Below are positions 34,157-45,512 of a DNA stretch of 64,000 nt, piece after piece (within the stretch, counting starts at the first letter, position 1; each line of letters opens with the position of its first letter). Source of the stretch: Owenia fusiformis (taxonomy: Eukaryota > Annelida > Polychaeta > Sabellida > Oweniidae). Both the position numbers and the translations under genes were made by a program. The DNA is taken from positions 29,637,375 through 29,701,374 of the forward strand of contig CAIIXF020000005.1 of NCBI GenBank assembly GCA_903813345.2, read 5' to 3'. The notes under the pieces are model-generated. The model made no database searches, had not been told where the DNA came from, and worked only from the letters and a program-made list of their open reading frames with translations.

Positions 34157-35434
34157 CACGGTGTATAACCCAAACGCTCCTACATGCACGACGGAGCGTT
34201 TCATTTACGCAGAAACGCTCCGAAGCGAAATAAAATGGCGGCTAATGAAGATTCCGCTATGACCGTAAGTATTGTTTTTCTCGTTTCTCTTACATATCAT
34301 ATGTTATGGTGAAATATTATGTACCATTCGATGAACAATACCGTGAGCAAAGATCTTATTTATTCAACTTCTGGTGGTAAACTGTTATTTGCTTGATCAA
34401 AGCTCCGTAGTGTAGCTCGAACGAATCTGAAGATGACGATATGACCACAAATTACGAATTAAACTAGTATTTCTATGAAAACGTTAATCTTTCTGTTAAA
34501 GTAGTAGATCACAAACTCGAATATTCTCATTTCCTAAAATCCCAGTCCGAATCCATTACTTGTTCTCGAGAAATCGCTTGTTTTCCTCGAAACGCTCCGT
34601 CGATTTAGAACACAATTTTAGAAACGCTCTTACCATTTTGTTTTGATATCATTTTCAGATTATTAGAGAAGAGTTCCGAATCGAATCTATCTCTCAAAAG
34701 CGTGTTGTACTTGTTAGGCAAATTGAAACATCTGAACCTGGTGGTGCTAAACGTGCAACTAGCTGATTTAAGCCAACATTAGATGATGTCATGTGCTAAA
34801 TCATAAAACTAAAGAAAAAAAACGAAAATTTACATGTGAATTAATCTTTCTTTTTTTGATGCCAAGGGGTATAATAGGTCTTTTTTCTCTTCCTGAAAAG
34901 GAAAGGCAAGCTATATATTTCCTAAACTGATCTAGACTACTGGAGCGTTTCCAGTCCACTGTGTTAACCAGATCGGAGCGTTTCTTGAATATGAGAATCT
35001 CATCATTTTTAAGACTGGATTTTCGGTCATCAAATCACTATTACGATAATGTATGGTGCGTTGAAGCATTGGAATTTGACTAAAATATACGTTGGTGCTC
35101 TAATTTTGGCTCAACTAATCACATGTATCGACAAAAGAGTTCTTACCGGTAGAATGACAAATACGTTTTTGAATTTTGATAACTATACTGCTTAGTACAG
35201 CTCTTGCTAATTGCTAATTCCTAACAGCCAGCCAAGTACAACATGAATATCACACCCATCGAATGGTATACTCGAAATATGTAACTCATACCTCTTATTC
35301 CCATTATTGGGGAAATCGTCAGACGGCTCATCATTCCCGCCAGCCAGTTTTCCTACTCCGGAGCGTTTCTTTGTTTAATTTCAGTAATGAAACGCTCCGT
35401 CGTGCATGTAGGAGGGTTTGGGTTATACACCGTG
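34157..35434. mobile_element. Nested transposon B (CACGGTGTATAACCC ends, 5-bp TSD), 1278 bp
   Basis: Termini CACGGTGTATAACCCAAAC and its inverse match over about 48 bp with one mismatch. A 5-bp duplication AGTCT flanks it (34152-34156, 35435-35439). A 5-bp duplication and CAC...TG termini are features of the Transib superfamily (RAG1 relatives). No Transib transposase is present, so the class is inference. The 10-mer GAAACGCTCC or its complement occurs about eight times, in the termini, in the interior and in an intron. It contains the spliced frame at 34235-34766. Confidence 0.88.
34235..34766 (+). CDS. Two-exon minigene inside transposon B (45 residues)
   Basis: Exon 1 (34235-34264) has a good start context (AAAATGG), reads MAANEDSAMT and ends at the consensus donor GTAAGT. 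Exon 2 (34659-34766) follows the acceptor ATTTTCAG in the same phase. It reads IIREEFRIESISQKRVVLVR then QIETSEPGGAKRATS and a TGA. The joined product is 45 residues, charged and protein-like, with no domain I recognise. Exon 1 starts about 80 bp inside the left terminus. It could be what is left of a transposase after internal deletion, or a captured host fragment. No AATAAA follows closely. Confidence 0.45.
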
Positions 35435-36281
35435 AGTCTATTCCCACCATCTCTTTGTTAAAAAGTAAAATCAAAAACAAATCTTCAAAGTTTAATGACT
35501 TCAATACAACTTCTAAACTCAATCCTTTTTGAAAACTAGAAATTACCTTGAACAGAATTAGATGCGGACTCTAATTTGAATCACAAAAGATTGCTCATGA
35601 TTTCCATAACACAGCTAATCTAATTGTCTGTGGTAAGAGTACTAGTACAACTCCTAAACACTCGATTCTGCAATGTAAGCGCCATTCAACCCAAAGAAAA
35701 AAACTTTAAGAAACTCTTGAGCAGCAAAATCTTGAGACCCATTAATTGAACATGACAAAACTGAATTTTTAATTTTCAAAAACTCATTTTCAATTGTACA
35801 GGATTCTCGATTAAAAGGAAGGCTCGTTGATTTTATTCTTAGCTTGGCCTAACCCATTTTATTCTGACATACTTTTCACCATTAAGTTAGCACAATTGTA
35901 TGTATAACTCACTCAATTAATTTAACTAATTTGATTTATGTTCATTCCAAAACGCTAGCCTGTAATGCACATTGCGCTAGGCAGCGACCTGTGTAACTTT
36001 TTTACTGCAATATAATTTGAAATAAATGAATAATGAACTGAAAAAATCTTTTCGTGTGAAAATATTCGACCAATTCGTGTTTTACGTATACAAAAAATAA
36101 ATTCAAATTGGCATGCATATATACGATCATTGTATCATATAATTTATTTTTGTATATGCCATCCGTTTCAACATGAACTGGTCTGTTTGGACGACTGGAT
36201 AATTCATGAAAATAAGTTGGCTTTTGGGGTGTGGATGTCGATGGTAGTTCATTTTTATTTTCGTCTAAATAAGTGTCCGTT

Positions 36282-36942
36282 TCATTCTGTATCGGCACTT
36301 TTTACGACATCTAGAAAAGATAAACAACCATAATTAGCTATTGAGCTTTAATACACTGACTCTAGTGTAATAGATATATTAACATATTAAATATTTCATG
36401 GATTTAGTATGGTAACTTTAAAATATGTTCATGGTATTTAATGGTTCAAAACACGACAATATGGAGCACGGTAGGGTCTGAAATGAAACACGGTAGGATC
36501 GTAAGAGAAACAAGCGTGGGTCGGATCCATTCTAAAAATTTAACCTGCAGAGTCGGATCCTTTTTCTAATTTGCTTTTGACCATTTTAAAATCAGTATAT
36601 ACCAAGAAACATTCAATTGGCGTTATTTCATCGATCAATATATACAAAGGCTTCATTTGATTTACATAATATACCACAATGTAGTATATTTGACACGTAA
36701 ATGACGATAAGGAAGCAGAAAAGCTCACTCTCTCCGCATGTATGTCGTCACCACAAATAAATCCAATGTTTTTGAGCATTCAAATACGTAGACAACTTTT
36801 TTCAATTTAATATTCATATATTTATCAATTTAAATCGCGCAGTATAAATGTAAAATCAAAGAATACTCTAATAATAAAACTCACCTCCGAATTTCCTCCC
36901 TAGAGGCGGTATGGTCGGATCTTGTGCACACGAACGGACCAT
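36282..36942 (-). CDS. Speculative spliced short frame in transposon A
   Basis: Within the right terminal repeat an ATG (36942-36940) opens MVRSCAQDPTIPPLGRKFG and ends at a GGAG/GTGAGT donor (exon 36942-36885, phase 1). The acceptor TTTTCTAG at 36311 opens an exon (36310-36282) that continues in frame as DVVKSADTE and stops. Only 28 residues result, so it may be a decayed leader or chance. The overlapping 98-codon frame at 36002-36298 begins after a stop and is left unassigned. Confidence 0.15.
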
Positions 36943-37689
36943 ATCATACGGAGCGGGATGTGGACCGTGGAGATATTACAGAATGTGGAATGACTTCGTG
37001 ATAATATATCCTCAAATAATGATTAGATCTTGTTAACGTTATAGTTGTATGACATACGCGCAGCTCTCTTTTTTCTTCAAATGCCCACCATTTGTTTTTA
37101 ATGTGTAACAGATTGTCCACCATTACAGTAAAACGTAACAGTACCGTAATATTTCTTGATCATTTTTTCATACTTGGAATAGAAGCAAGGCAACCGATAT
37201 CTCATAGTTAGTGGACAACTCAACTGAACCAGCTGTCAGACTCAATCAAATGGCGATAGAGATTAAAGTTTAAAAATCCAAATTAATAGGATAATGTCTT
37301 ATTATCATAGGACCTACGGATAGGAATTTATAATATTACATTACTTCATGCGGGTGTTGATTTGCGAAGAGAAGACAATACTACAACCTGGTTATCAGGT
37401 TATATCAAGTAAGGTTCAAAATGATGGGTGATCTGATAAAATATGTTTGTTCGGTGGATTTGCTACTATGGAGAATTGCTTGTCTAGTTTCACTACTAGT
37501 GTCTATAAACTGTCACTATAAAAGTAAACTATTTCGGGGTTTTCAATTCGAAGAAGTTATATTCGTATATATACGAATCAGACCTGCTTCTTTTGATTCG
37601 ATCATCATTGTGTATTATTTGACCATTATATTACTTATGGAGGGGAGTGTATGTGCATTATCACATGACATGTAATTATGAATTAATTA

Positions 37690-38115
37690 AAGGTGTAGTC
37701 ACTATTTCACAACTACATGTAGTTACTTTGACGGAACGTCAATGTAACAAAATGGATGAACTTTCTGGATACGAGTTTTTTGTTTTCTCGATTAAGCTTA
37801 CGTCTAGTTTTTAGAAATGCTAGATCAGTTTGGAATTGGATTTTAAAATAAAGCTGTAATTCATGCATTGAAACCATCGCTTTCGTTACATTGACGTAAG
37901 TCGTCAAAGTAGCATACATTCGTAATATAACTCACTTTTGTCAATGTAACAAAAGCGAGGGGCTGAAATTATGCTCCAAATCTAAGAAACTTATTAAAAC
38001 TAGACTATATTTTCTAGCTGCGTGCCAAATTATAATCTGCAACTTGACTTATAAGTAGGTTTAAATCGAGAAAACAAAACATTCTTAACCAGGAAGTTCA
38101 TCCATTAAGTGACTT
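37690..38115. repeat. Complex foldback abutting transposon C
   Basis: GGATGAACTTTCTGG (37752) pairs with CCAGGAAGTTCATCC (38090), and TTTTGTTTTCTCGATT pairs with AATCGAGAAAACAAAAC. Inside, TTTGACG-CGTCAATGTAAC near 37735 is inverted at 37885-37915 and partly repeated near 37940. An element or several nested MITE ends. No coding frame supported. Confidence 0.6.
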
Positions 38116-38243
38116 TGCATAGCACACTGTGGCTAGTCGATCTATGTGGATACAGTCAAGCACATGTAATGTTTCGTGAGTACCCGCCTCTGTACTTTTC
38201 AATGGAAGAATTTTGCACTTTTGTTTAAATAATCTACATTTAC

Positions 38244-38469
38244 TCATCCGTGTATATCATACTTCATTGATTTACCAAACCAAAGCAACGCTATAAACAC
38301 ACATTCTCTGATAATTTTACAGCGAATAGATAACTCAAACGAGTTCACTCGACCAGTTTTATCACCTCGCTCATAGCTGTGAGAAGGTATGTATAATTGC
38401 CATAGGTTTACCTTAAATTGGGGAATAAAACATTCAAGTAATATAATTTTTTCACGTACACAAATATGT
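38244..38469 (-). CDS. Possible terminal exon of the transposon C gene
   Basis: After the acceptor TTTACTTCACACAG one base completes the split arginine codon of the previous exon. The frame runs 74 residues to TGA (38246-38244), ending about 120 bp from the left terminus. It includes REKIILLECFIPQFK and GDKTGRVNSFELS. An alternative donor (AAG/GTAAAC) inside it leaves open a shorter exon. Joined with 38828-39462 the product is 286 residues, wholly within the element. Frame agreement supports it, but no family resemblance does. Confidence 0.4.
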
Positions 38470-38827
38470 CTGTGTGAAGTAAAATACAAATACAACGCAT
38501 TTTATAATATTTTTGGGATTATGGTATGAAATATCCGCTTTAAAAAAGCAATTTAATTATGATGTTTCATGTGGATTAGTAGACGTTCCAATTGGATTCA
38601 ATGAACAGACTGGCTAGGTTTTAATTTAATCATTTTGAATGTGTGTATTTTTAATAGTTTATATATATTTCTTAAACGCTCTCATTTGATACATCAGGAA
38701 GAAACAAATATGGTTACATATAAACTTGAGTTGGGACAATAATTCAACAAAAATATAATTTTACAGTAGTATATGGTGAATATTTTATTATCATAAGAAT
38801 TAAAAGTAAAAATGAATGAAGTCTTAC

Positions 38828-39462
38828 CTCAGAAACTTCCCATGAAACAGACGAAAGCCCATGAACCAAAAGTATTTAGTTTCCTTTCTGTATCTTACTT
38901 GTTTGGCACATGGAGCGGTGAAATAGTCCACAGTGTCCAAAAACAATAATAATGCTTTATTGGTAATTGGAAAGATTCCACTAACCATGATTTCAAAAAA
39001 ATTGTAAATAGATGATATAATTCTTAAATTTGGGTCATTTGTTTCAAGGAATCTGTAGGCTCTTTCAGCTGAGCTGACAAAATCACCAAGATTTACAGAT
39101 GGTCCATCTGTTGGCTGCTCATTGTCACATTCAAGGAATGTTAATGGCTCTGAAACTTGATCTGTGGGTATTTCAGTGGGTTGATGGTTCTTGGGCTCTG
39201 AATTCACTTGATTGGCGTACCTAATTTCAACATCTTCATTGTCATCATTACATGTTATGGACCCGTTTTTCAAAACAGTATTAGGGATGAAACCATAGTT
39301 TTTTCTTCTGTAATGGCATTTTCCAGTTGACGGGTCTATATAAAGTCTATCACTTTTCAATTCTTCATGAGGGTGTATTGTAATGGTGTGGCTAATTACT
39401 TCACTGAATAAGGAATGTGTATTCGAACAATGGATACAAAGAAAATCTGGCCAGTTGTCCAT
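38828..39462 (-). CDS. C2H2 zinc-finger exon of the transposon C gene
   Basis: The acceptor GATTTATTTACAG precedes ATGGACAACTGG. The exon runs 211 codons plus two bases to a consensus donor GAG/GTAAGA. Near the N-terminus is a C2H2 finger, C-x2-C-x12-H-x4-H (CIHC, then H...H). The middle is acidic and proline-rich (EPKNHQPTEIPTDQVSEPLT). The end is aromatic and basic, with YFWFMGFRLFHGKFL. A longer in-frame start exists upstream at 39510, but that stretch looks like an intron end. A TIR-proximal noncoding exon ending at 39714 (GAG/GTAAGT) would supply the 5' UTR. A DNA-binding transposon protein is plausible. I do not recognise a RAG1/Transib catalytic core. Confidence 0.7.
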
Positions 39463-39830
39463 CTGTAAATAAATCATCATGATAAAAGCATAATTTATTA
39501 TAGCATCCATTTGTTACCGTTCTGAATCCAAATGATACATAGTTGAATCCATTTGATACATAAATGTTGACGTTTACGAAATGTTGTTCAAATATCTTCT
39601 CTATAACAGGAATATGCTAGCTGAAACTTTCACACATTGTCATACTATGTATATTGAATATGTATGCAAGATTTCAAGTCAATATGTTAAGTAGAAACTC
39701 TGAGATCACTTACCTCGATTTTCTGTCATATTTTTTCAACGACCCCATTCACTATAATGTACGCGAGAACCCACGAAACATTGCATATACATGACTGCAT
39801 CCACATTGATCGACTAGCCACAGTGTAGCA

Positions 39831-40493
39831 ATAAGATTAAAAATTAAACCAGTTGTCATGAAAATGAGATTTCCATACGTTACTACAAAAAGATATACTC
39901 AACTCTCAATTTTTACTTTAAAAAACTCTGAAGATTTGACTTGTAACACACAACTTTTCAGCACGTCGAAGTTTAAAATATTCTTTTCATGAATATGATT
40001 CAATGCACACATCTAAAGCATCTGGTAAGTACATGGCACCAAGATTCTTTTTATTGATACATTATTTCAGTCATCACTCATATTGTACAGTTTCTCCAAA
40101 GACAACAATTGCAATAAATGGCTGTTTAATGGATGTTTATATCTTGAAACATATTTTAAATCAATAATTAATAGCTTGGTGGTAAAACAATTACAGTATT
40201 AGAAACATTTGTGTTTTTAATTTTATGATGAAGGGTGACACAAAAATTGGGCCATGAATTATCTCATTTTTATGTTCTTTACAGTATCTCTAGTCTCAGT
40301 CTCTCTGTGTGGCAAATTAATAACAGAAAATATCAAAGGTGTACATGAGGCTATGTATAAACAGCTTAAATCATTTTTGATAACTTTTGGGGTCACCGTG
40401 TACACTTAATTTTCATATACGTACGCATCTACGTGGAAAATCAGAACCTTACAATGGATACAACAAGTAAAATCATTATCAATAAGATATATA
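39831..40493. other. Noncoding stretch, nothing recognised
   Basis: AT-rich flank of transposon C without supported features. Confidence 0.45.
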
Positions 40494-40523
40494 CAGGGTG
40501 GACAATAAAAATGGGTCACCCTG
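40494..40523. repeat. 30-bp mariner-type terminal palindrome
   Basis: CAGGGTGGACAATA ... GTCACCCTG flanked by TA on both sides. It is like two transposon ends of the family at 52801-53298 and 58777-59562 with almost nothing between them: an extreme internal deletion. Confidence 0.6.
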
Positions 40524-42794
40524 TATCATTCTCGGAAGTATTTAAGACAGATAAACCATGTGTTATATACCAAAAGATGGAGACATAATTTAGCTTTAAT
40601 AGAAAATATTGTATTATATTGTGTAAATTGAGACATTTTTTATACTTGTATATGAAGAAACACAAACATGACCCATGAAAGACTTTTGTAGCCATTATTA
40701 CGCAGATATCATTATCCTTATAGAGAAAATTAAAAGTGGTTGCACGGTGAGTGATCATCGAATATATAGATCTGTATATATCCTTGATTTAGTGTCTCGA
40801 AATACTTGCTAAGCAGGCAAGGTGACACAAACCGAACTGATTTATGGATGTATTCAGAGTATGGGATGATTCTCGGGTCTAGATACGTAATAGTCCTAAA
40901 TCCGTTCAGGAAATTCAAGCTTATGTTTTTCAATAATAAGATACGCGAGATAGCAACAATTAGTAACATACAAATTTGCTTTTACATCATCGTATTAATT
41001 ATTTTTGATATGTTAATTCTGGAATTCCATTTACAATATTGACTCTTTTAACGTCAGGAATTACTCATTTAGGAGTATATAGGCCGGAAGAAGAACTATC
41101 AAAAGAAGCAGCAATCCTAAAAGGAAATCAAACCATTTAAAAAATGATCATCGATTATACCTTTTATTAATTGATTACAACATCTTTCACATGTTTACGA
41201 GTTAACCTGCCACCTGGAAAGTGCCTGGATACGGATGTCTTGGTACGACGGTAGCTAATACAGAACATCTTGTTAAAATGGTACACTCCGTTATCTCACC
41301 TTCTAGATGATAGATTAGGTGCATAAAACATAATGCAACATAATACAATAGATGGACAATGTACAGCACTTGCGTAAAGGCTAAGTTTTCCCAAGACATC
41401 TAGTTGTTAACCTAATAGGCTTTGCATGGGTGGTTTTCTAGATCTGGCTTCCTGCTTGAATGAATTTGTTTGAAATGATTGCCGAAATGTTCAACTACGC
41501 ACTCTTCAGTGGAGTTATAAAAACTGCATTTTCATCAAAACAATAAAAGCATCTTCCCGTTTCTTTCTTTCGTATTCATTTGATTTTTAGACTTTTGATT
41601 ATCTAGTTTTCTGAACCGTTAAATTACCATACTGTCCTCCAAATAACGCCATAATATGTCAATAGAATTGTCGTAATAGGTTTTATCCACAGACAATCTA
41701 TAATTAAAAATAAAGAATTTAATTGATCTATGAATATACTGCTAGTTTTGGACATAAAAGTAATTCCAGCGAACGTTATGTGGGAAGGACTAGCGACCGG
41801 GGAATGTACATCGTACAGTGTACTGAAATTACTTTTAGAGACCTTTCAATAATGAATATTGTTAAATAAAATGTCCATTTCTCTTTCTAATATTCCAAAG
41901 GAATTCTAAGAATTTACTTGAATGTTTGAGATTCTGAAAGTCTACGGGGGCCTCGTCAAATTTGACTCGTATTTGTAAATTACTAGTTTATCTGGATCCT
42001 TTGCAAAGAGACATGGACCATTTAATATAGAAAATGAATCCTGCGTTAAAGTTAACACTGATACGTATAAAGTGGACGGTCAATTCGTCTGACGTTTTTA
42101 CAATTTACTGTCAGATACCATTATCAGTTTATTTCTTACGAGCGTGGTTTGTGATATGCCAGTACAAACTGACCGCTTCTTATCCTCCACTGCCCTCCAA
42201 ATCAACCTCACCATTAGCGTAAAGAACTCTCATAAGATTCAGGTTTATCTAACCTAGACGAGTAGTTAGCCAGAGCCAAGTAGTTAAAACATAGGCAGCT
42301 TTTGATTTTTTCCTGATCCGTTAAGTCGAATTGGAATTTATGTTATCATCTAAGTAACTACATTTAGTGTTATAGAACACGAACAACGCTCGTCTGAATA
42401 AACATATACCTAGTGGGAAAGTGCTTTTCAAGATTGATGAAACGATTTGATAGTTCGATCTAGATGGCATTGAAAATCTATATCCTTTGTTGACGTGGTC
42501 TCTCCGAACTAGACATTGAATGTTTGCGATAGACTCCAAGGATGGGGAACGTCTCTACTACTCTTTCTTTGAATTCAGACGGCTGCGAACATTGTTTGAT
42601 ATCGTAAAATAGGTATACACCGTTCATTAAAGGAATGCAAACGATTTGTCAGTTCGAACATAGGGGAAACTACATGTTCATCTGTATAATTATGTTTTCT
42701 TCTGTTTGTACGCATATGTCATCTTGAACTAAGGAACCACTAACCTCCGTTCGTTCTTTTATTGCATTTTACCGGTTTAAGATAACCATTACAG
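40524..42794. other. Noncoding stretch, nothing recognised
   Basis: AT-rich. Open frames of 60-80 codons have no start, splice or family support. Confidence 0.45.
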
Positions 42795-42902
42795 GTAAAA
42801 GCGGCCATTATTCACCAGAGGGACCACCTGCACTTGAACATCAGAGCTGCTCCTCGTTATCATAATAATTTGACCCGGCCCAAAGCTAACCCATATGGTT
42901 AA
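42795..42902 (+). CDS. Weak candidate terminal exon
   Basis: The acceptor ACCATTACAG is followed by a 35-codon frame (VKAAIIHQRDHLHLNIRAAP, then RYHNN and RPKANPYG) ending in TAA. It is richer in G+C than the flanks. No upstream partner exon was found and the peptide is not recognised. Confidence 0.2.
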   Translation, partial: VKAAIIHQRDHLHLNIRAAPRYHNNLTRPKANPYG

Positions 42903-44916
42903 TGAGTGTTGAGTTTTTAAAGCTCGCAAAGAAAATTTACTTAACAAAACTCATTTATTATGAGATGGGCTGAAAGGAAAAATGTAACATTTTCTCTCGA
43001 GTGTTACTAATATCGTCATAGGAGATTCCATGCTCGTTATATATATGGTGTAAAGCATCCGGAAAGCATCATACAACAAATTTAACTGATAGAGCAATTG
43101 ATCTTGAAACATTCTCAATAGATAGATTGGTGAATGCTAGCCTGCTTTTATACTCATGGAATTAACTTTCTATCTGTGAAGGTAACCTCAAACCTAGAAT
43201 ATGGACTATGCTAGATCATCGGGAAACTCATAAAGAAGAGTTACAACAGCGCCGTATGATCATTCACAGAAACCTACGGGCTCAATATTACTTTACGGTG
43301 CTAGCGAGATACAAGTATAGCATTTACATTATAGAATAAATGTTTTACAAAGCAGAACACTTATTTCTTGAATCTATTGCAGCAAAGAAGGAGGATTAAA
43401 AAAGAAAGACGGCCGATTTATATCCAATTACATGGACACAGATCTAGATGTATACACGATGAAATAAAAGTAAGTTGATTTTGTAATTATTCACCCATCT
43501 GTTTCTGATTTAAACGTCACAAAATGTGACCAGACTTCAGCAAAATGGATAACAATTAAAAAAAGTAAATATAACGACCATGACAACTTTATTTATCGAG
43601 TCTTATGAGAGTTGGATATACGGTATATCGATTAGAAACATGAAAAGTATATGAAAAAACGCCTGAAATTGTTCATTGACTAAACGGTTAAAACAAACAC
43701 CCGAATCAAACATCACTATTTTGTACTTCAACAACATATAAGCTACATACAAAACGCTTGCAAGCAACAAAGGTGTCATAAGTCTGGAGCCTATCGACAA
43801 TACATACAGTATGTTTGCAATTTTCACAGTAGCATCAGGTGAGAATCGATGTAGTTGCAGCAATTATGAAGTCAATCTTCTGCTATTAGTCTGTTAAGAG
43901 AGATATCTTGTTCAATCCCTGGTCTCTGTATAACAATGCTGTTGTCAGACTGCCATTTCCCAATCAAAAATATAATTACATCATCGATGTATAGAGTAAC
44001 ATAAGCTGCATAAATCTCCATCTCAATTCAATCATGCATAGAGACAATGAAAATAGGGCTCATTTAGCGCGATACTTCACTTTATTTCCAGAACGATTCA
44101 ATCCACCTGAGCTAAATTCTAAAGGTGTGGTCTCTTGATAAATGAAATCAGTGGCTCATACGGAAGTGATTTGATAACCAAGGTCATTATCGGGAATGAT
44201 CTGTCTCAATAATCTCGCTTTGTTTTGATGGATCGCGATACGGAAAATGCTTAATATATGGATCTGGGCGAGTCATTGACTCTGATCGAAGTTAACCGTA
44301 CTGCCCCTAGATAGAATTTACCAAAACAGATATCATAGATCTGACTGATGCATTTATTTAATTAATTCGAAAGAAGTGAAATACCCTTGGACCAAGGATA
44401 GGCATAGATATCAATAGTAATTAGTTTCTAATCTGTTAAAAGAATACAATCCGATGCAAGAATTGCCGATTATATACTAGCATACGACTCGTTTGTTTAC
44501 ACTTACCACCTGGTTACGTTGCATTAGCTTGGAAGAGCTGTTATAAGTATAAAGGATGTCTACATAATAATGAATGCTCTTGAAAACAAATTATCCACAG
44601 CTTGTACGTTTTAAAGAAACTTAACCTAACAATTTGTAAATCAACCATTCAGAAATTAATAGTCGATCAAGCCCATCCAAATAGTGCAAGTTGCTGGAGA
44701 AAAGACATCTTTCCGACGAGGAATATTCGTCCTTTTGGAAATGACTACTTGAATGACAGGAACCTAATTTCCTGAGTCAATTACGACTTCGAATACAATA
44801 TCAACATTGAACCTGAGAACGAAATATTAATCTCTGTTTTGAAAAGTAAAACGTGTCTTTAGCAATATTTTAACTCGAGGGATTGCGTCGCGGAGAGGCT
44901 CGCATGTCCGTGGAGT
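42903..44916. other. Noncoding stretch, nothing recognised
   Basis: No supported feature. The 86-codon minus frame at 43603-43863 is hydrophobic and unsupported. Confidence 0.45.
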
Positions 44917-45512
44917 TTCGGGTGTTCAGAACTAGGCCTACCCAAGTATTCCGACTATTGCCGTATTTTGACTTGACCCAAGTATTCAGGGTTTAGTACT
45001 TTCATCCAATACACTCGAAACGTTTGTTTTCAATTTGCAATTCAATTTCCTGTTTCTAAAAGAGATGACTGTTGAAATTGTGTTAGCAAAACCACTTAGA
45101 ATGATATATTATGTCTATGACTGCCTCGATCATACATAAATGCCTTTCATTTATTTTAATAAAATGAACATGGTACCCATTGAGGAATGGCAGATCGCTA
45201 ATGCACCATGGAACATTCCCGAGCAATATAATATGTAGTAGAGCATTTTGGGTCTCAATTTCAGGAAGATGCTTTATTTATAGATAGATAAATAGGCCAT
45301 TTTGAAAATAAGGCCCTCAATTTTTAAAAATGCGGCTCTATTTCTTCAAAAATAGGTCTAAATTTGTCTTCATTTACTTCGCAGCAAAAACATTTTTGGC
45401 ACCCTCTATTTTGAATTTTCAGATCTAATAAGATAAATGAACATGAAATACTTGGGCTGTAAGAATAGTTGGGCAAGAGTCAGAACACTTGGGCTTCCAA
45501 ACACGCCCGACG
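44917..45512. mobile_element. Degenerate inverted-repeat element with CCCAAGTATTC words
   Basis: The left arm carries TCGGGTGTTCAGAA and two CCCAAGTATTC words. The right arm carries the inverse (ATACTTGGGC, CACTTGGGC, AACACGCCCGA in matching order). The arms are about 65 bp and clearly diverged. The interior holds AAATAGG/AAATAAGGCC low-complexity sequence. Confidence 0.5.

Larger units (their letters stand above)
33590..36969. mobile_element. Outer inverted-repeat transposon A (CACGGTCCACATCCC ends), 3.4 kb, hosting element B
   Basis: The two ends match over 44 bp with one mismatch, beginning CACGGTCCACATCCCGCTCC. GAGATA flanks both sides (33584-33589, 36970-36975), a 6-bp duplication (7 bp if one terminal base is counted differently). 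GATCCGACC/GATCCAACC-type words recur near both ends (33650, 34000, 36490, 36550, 36920), like subterminal transposase sites. No transposase is recognisable. Removing element B (34157-35434 plus one AGTCT) leaves about 2.1 kb. A candidate first exon with a strong donor lies in the right terminus. Confidence 0.85.
38125..39825. mobile_element. Transposon C (CACTGTGGCTAGTCG ends, 5-bp TSD TAGCA), 1701 bp
   Basis: The left end is CACTGTGGCTAGTCGATC and the right end its inverse. The terminal repeats stay similar over about 63 bp with roughly nine mismatches. TAGCA is duplicated at 38120-38124 and 39826-39830. The 7-mer CACTGTG differs by one base from the CACAGTG heptamer of RAG recombination signals. 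With the 5-bp duplication this points to the Transib/RAG-like superfamily, by inference only. No nonamer-like motif follows. A minus-strand gene fills the element. Confidence 0.88.

Noticed and set aside
36002-36298. 98-codon minus-strand frame in transposon A
   Set aside because: It opens directly after an in-frame stop with no ATG, and the best nearby acceptor reads into that stop.
38125-38160. A complete RAG recombination signal (heptamer-spacer-nonamer)
   Set aside because: Only the heptamer-like CACTGTG is present. No ACAAAAACC-like nonamer occurs at 12 or 23 bp spacing.
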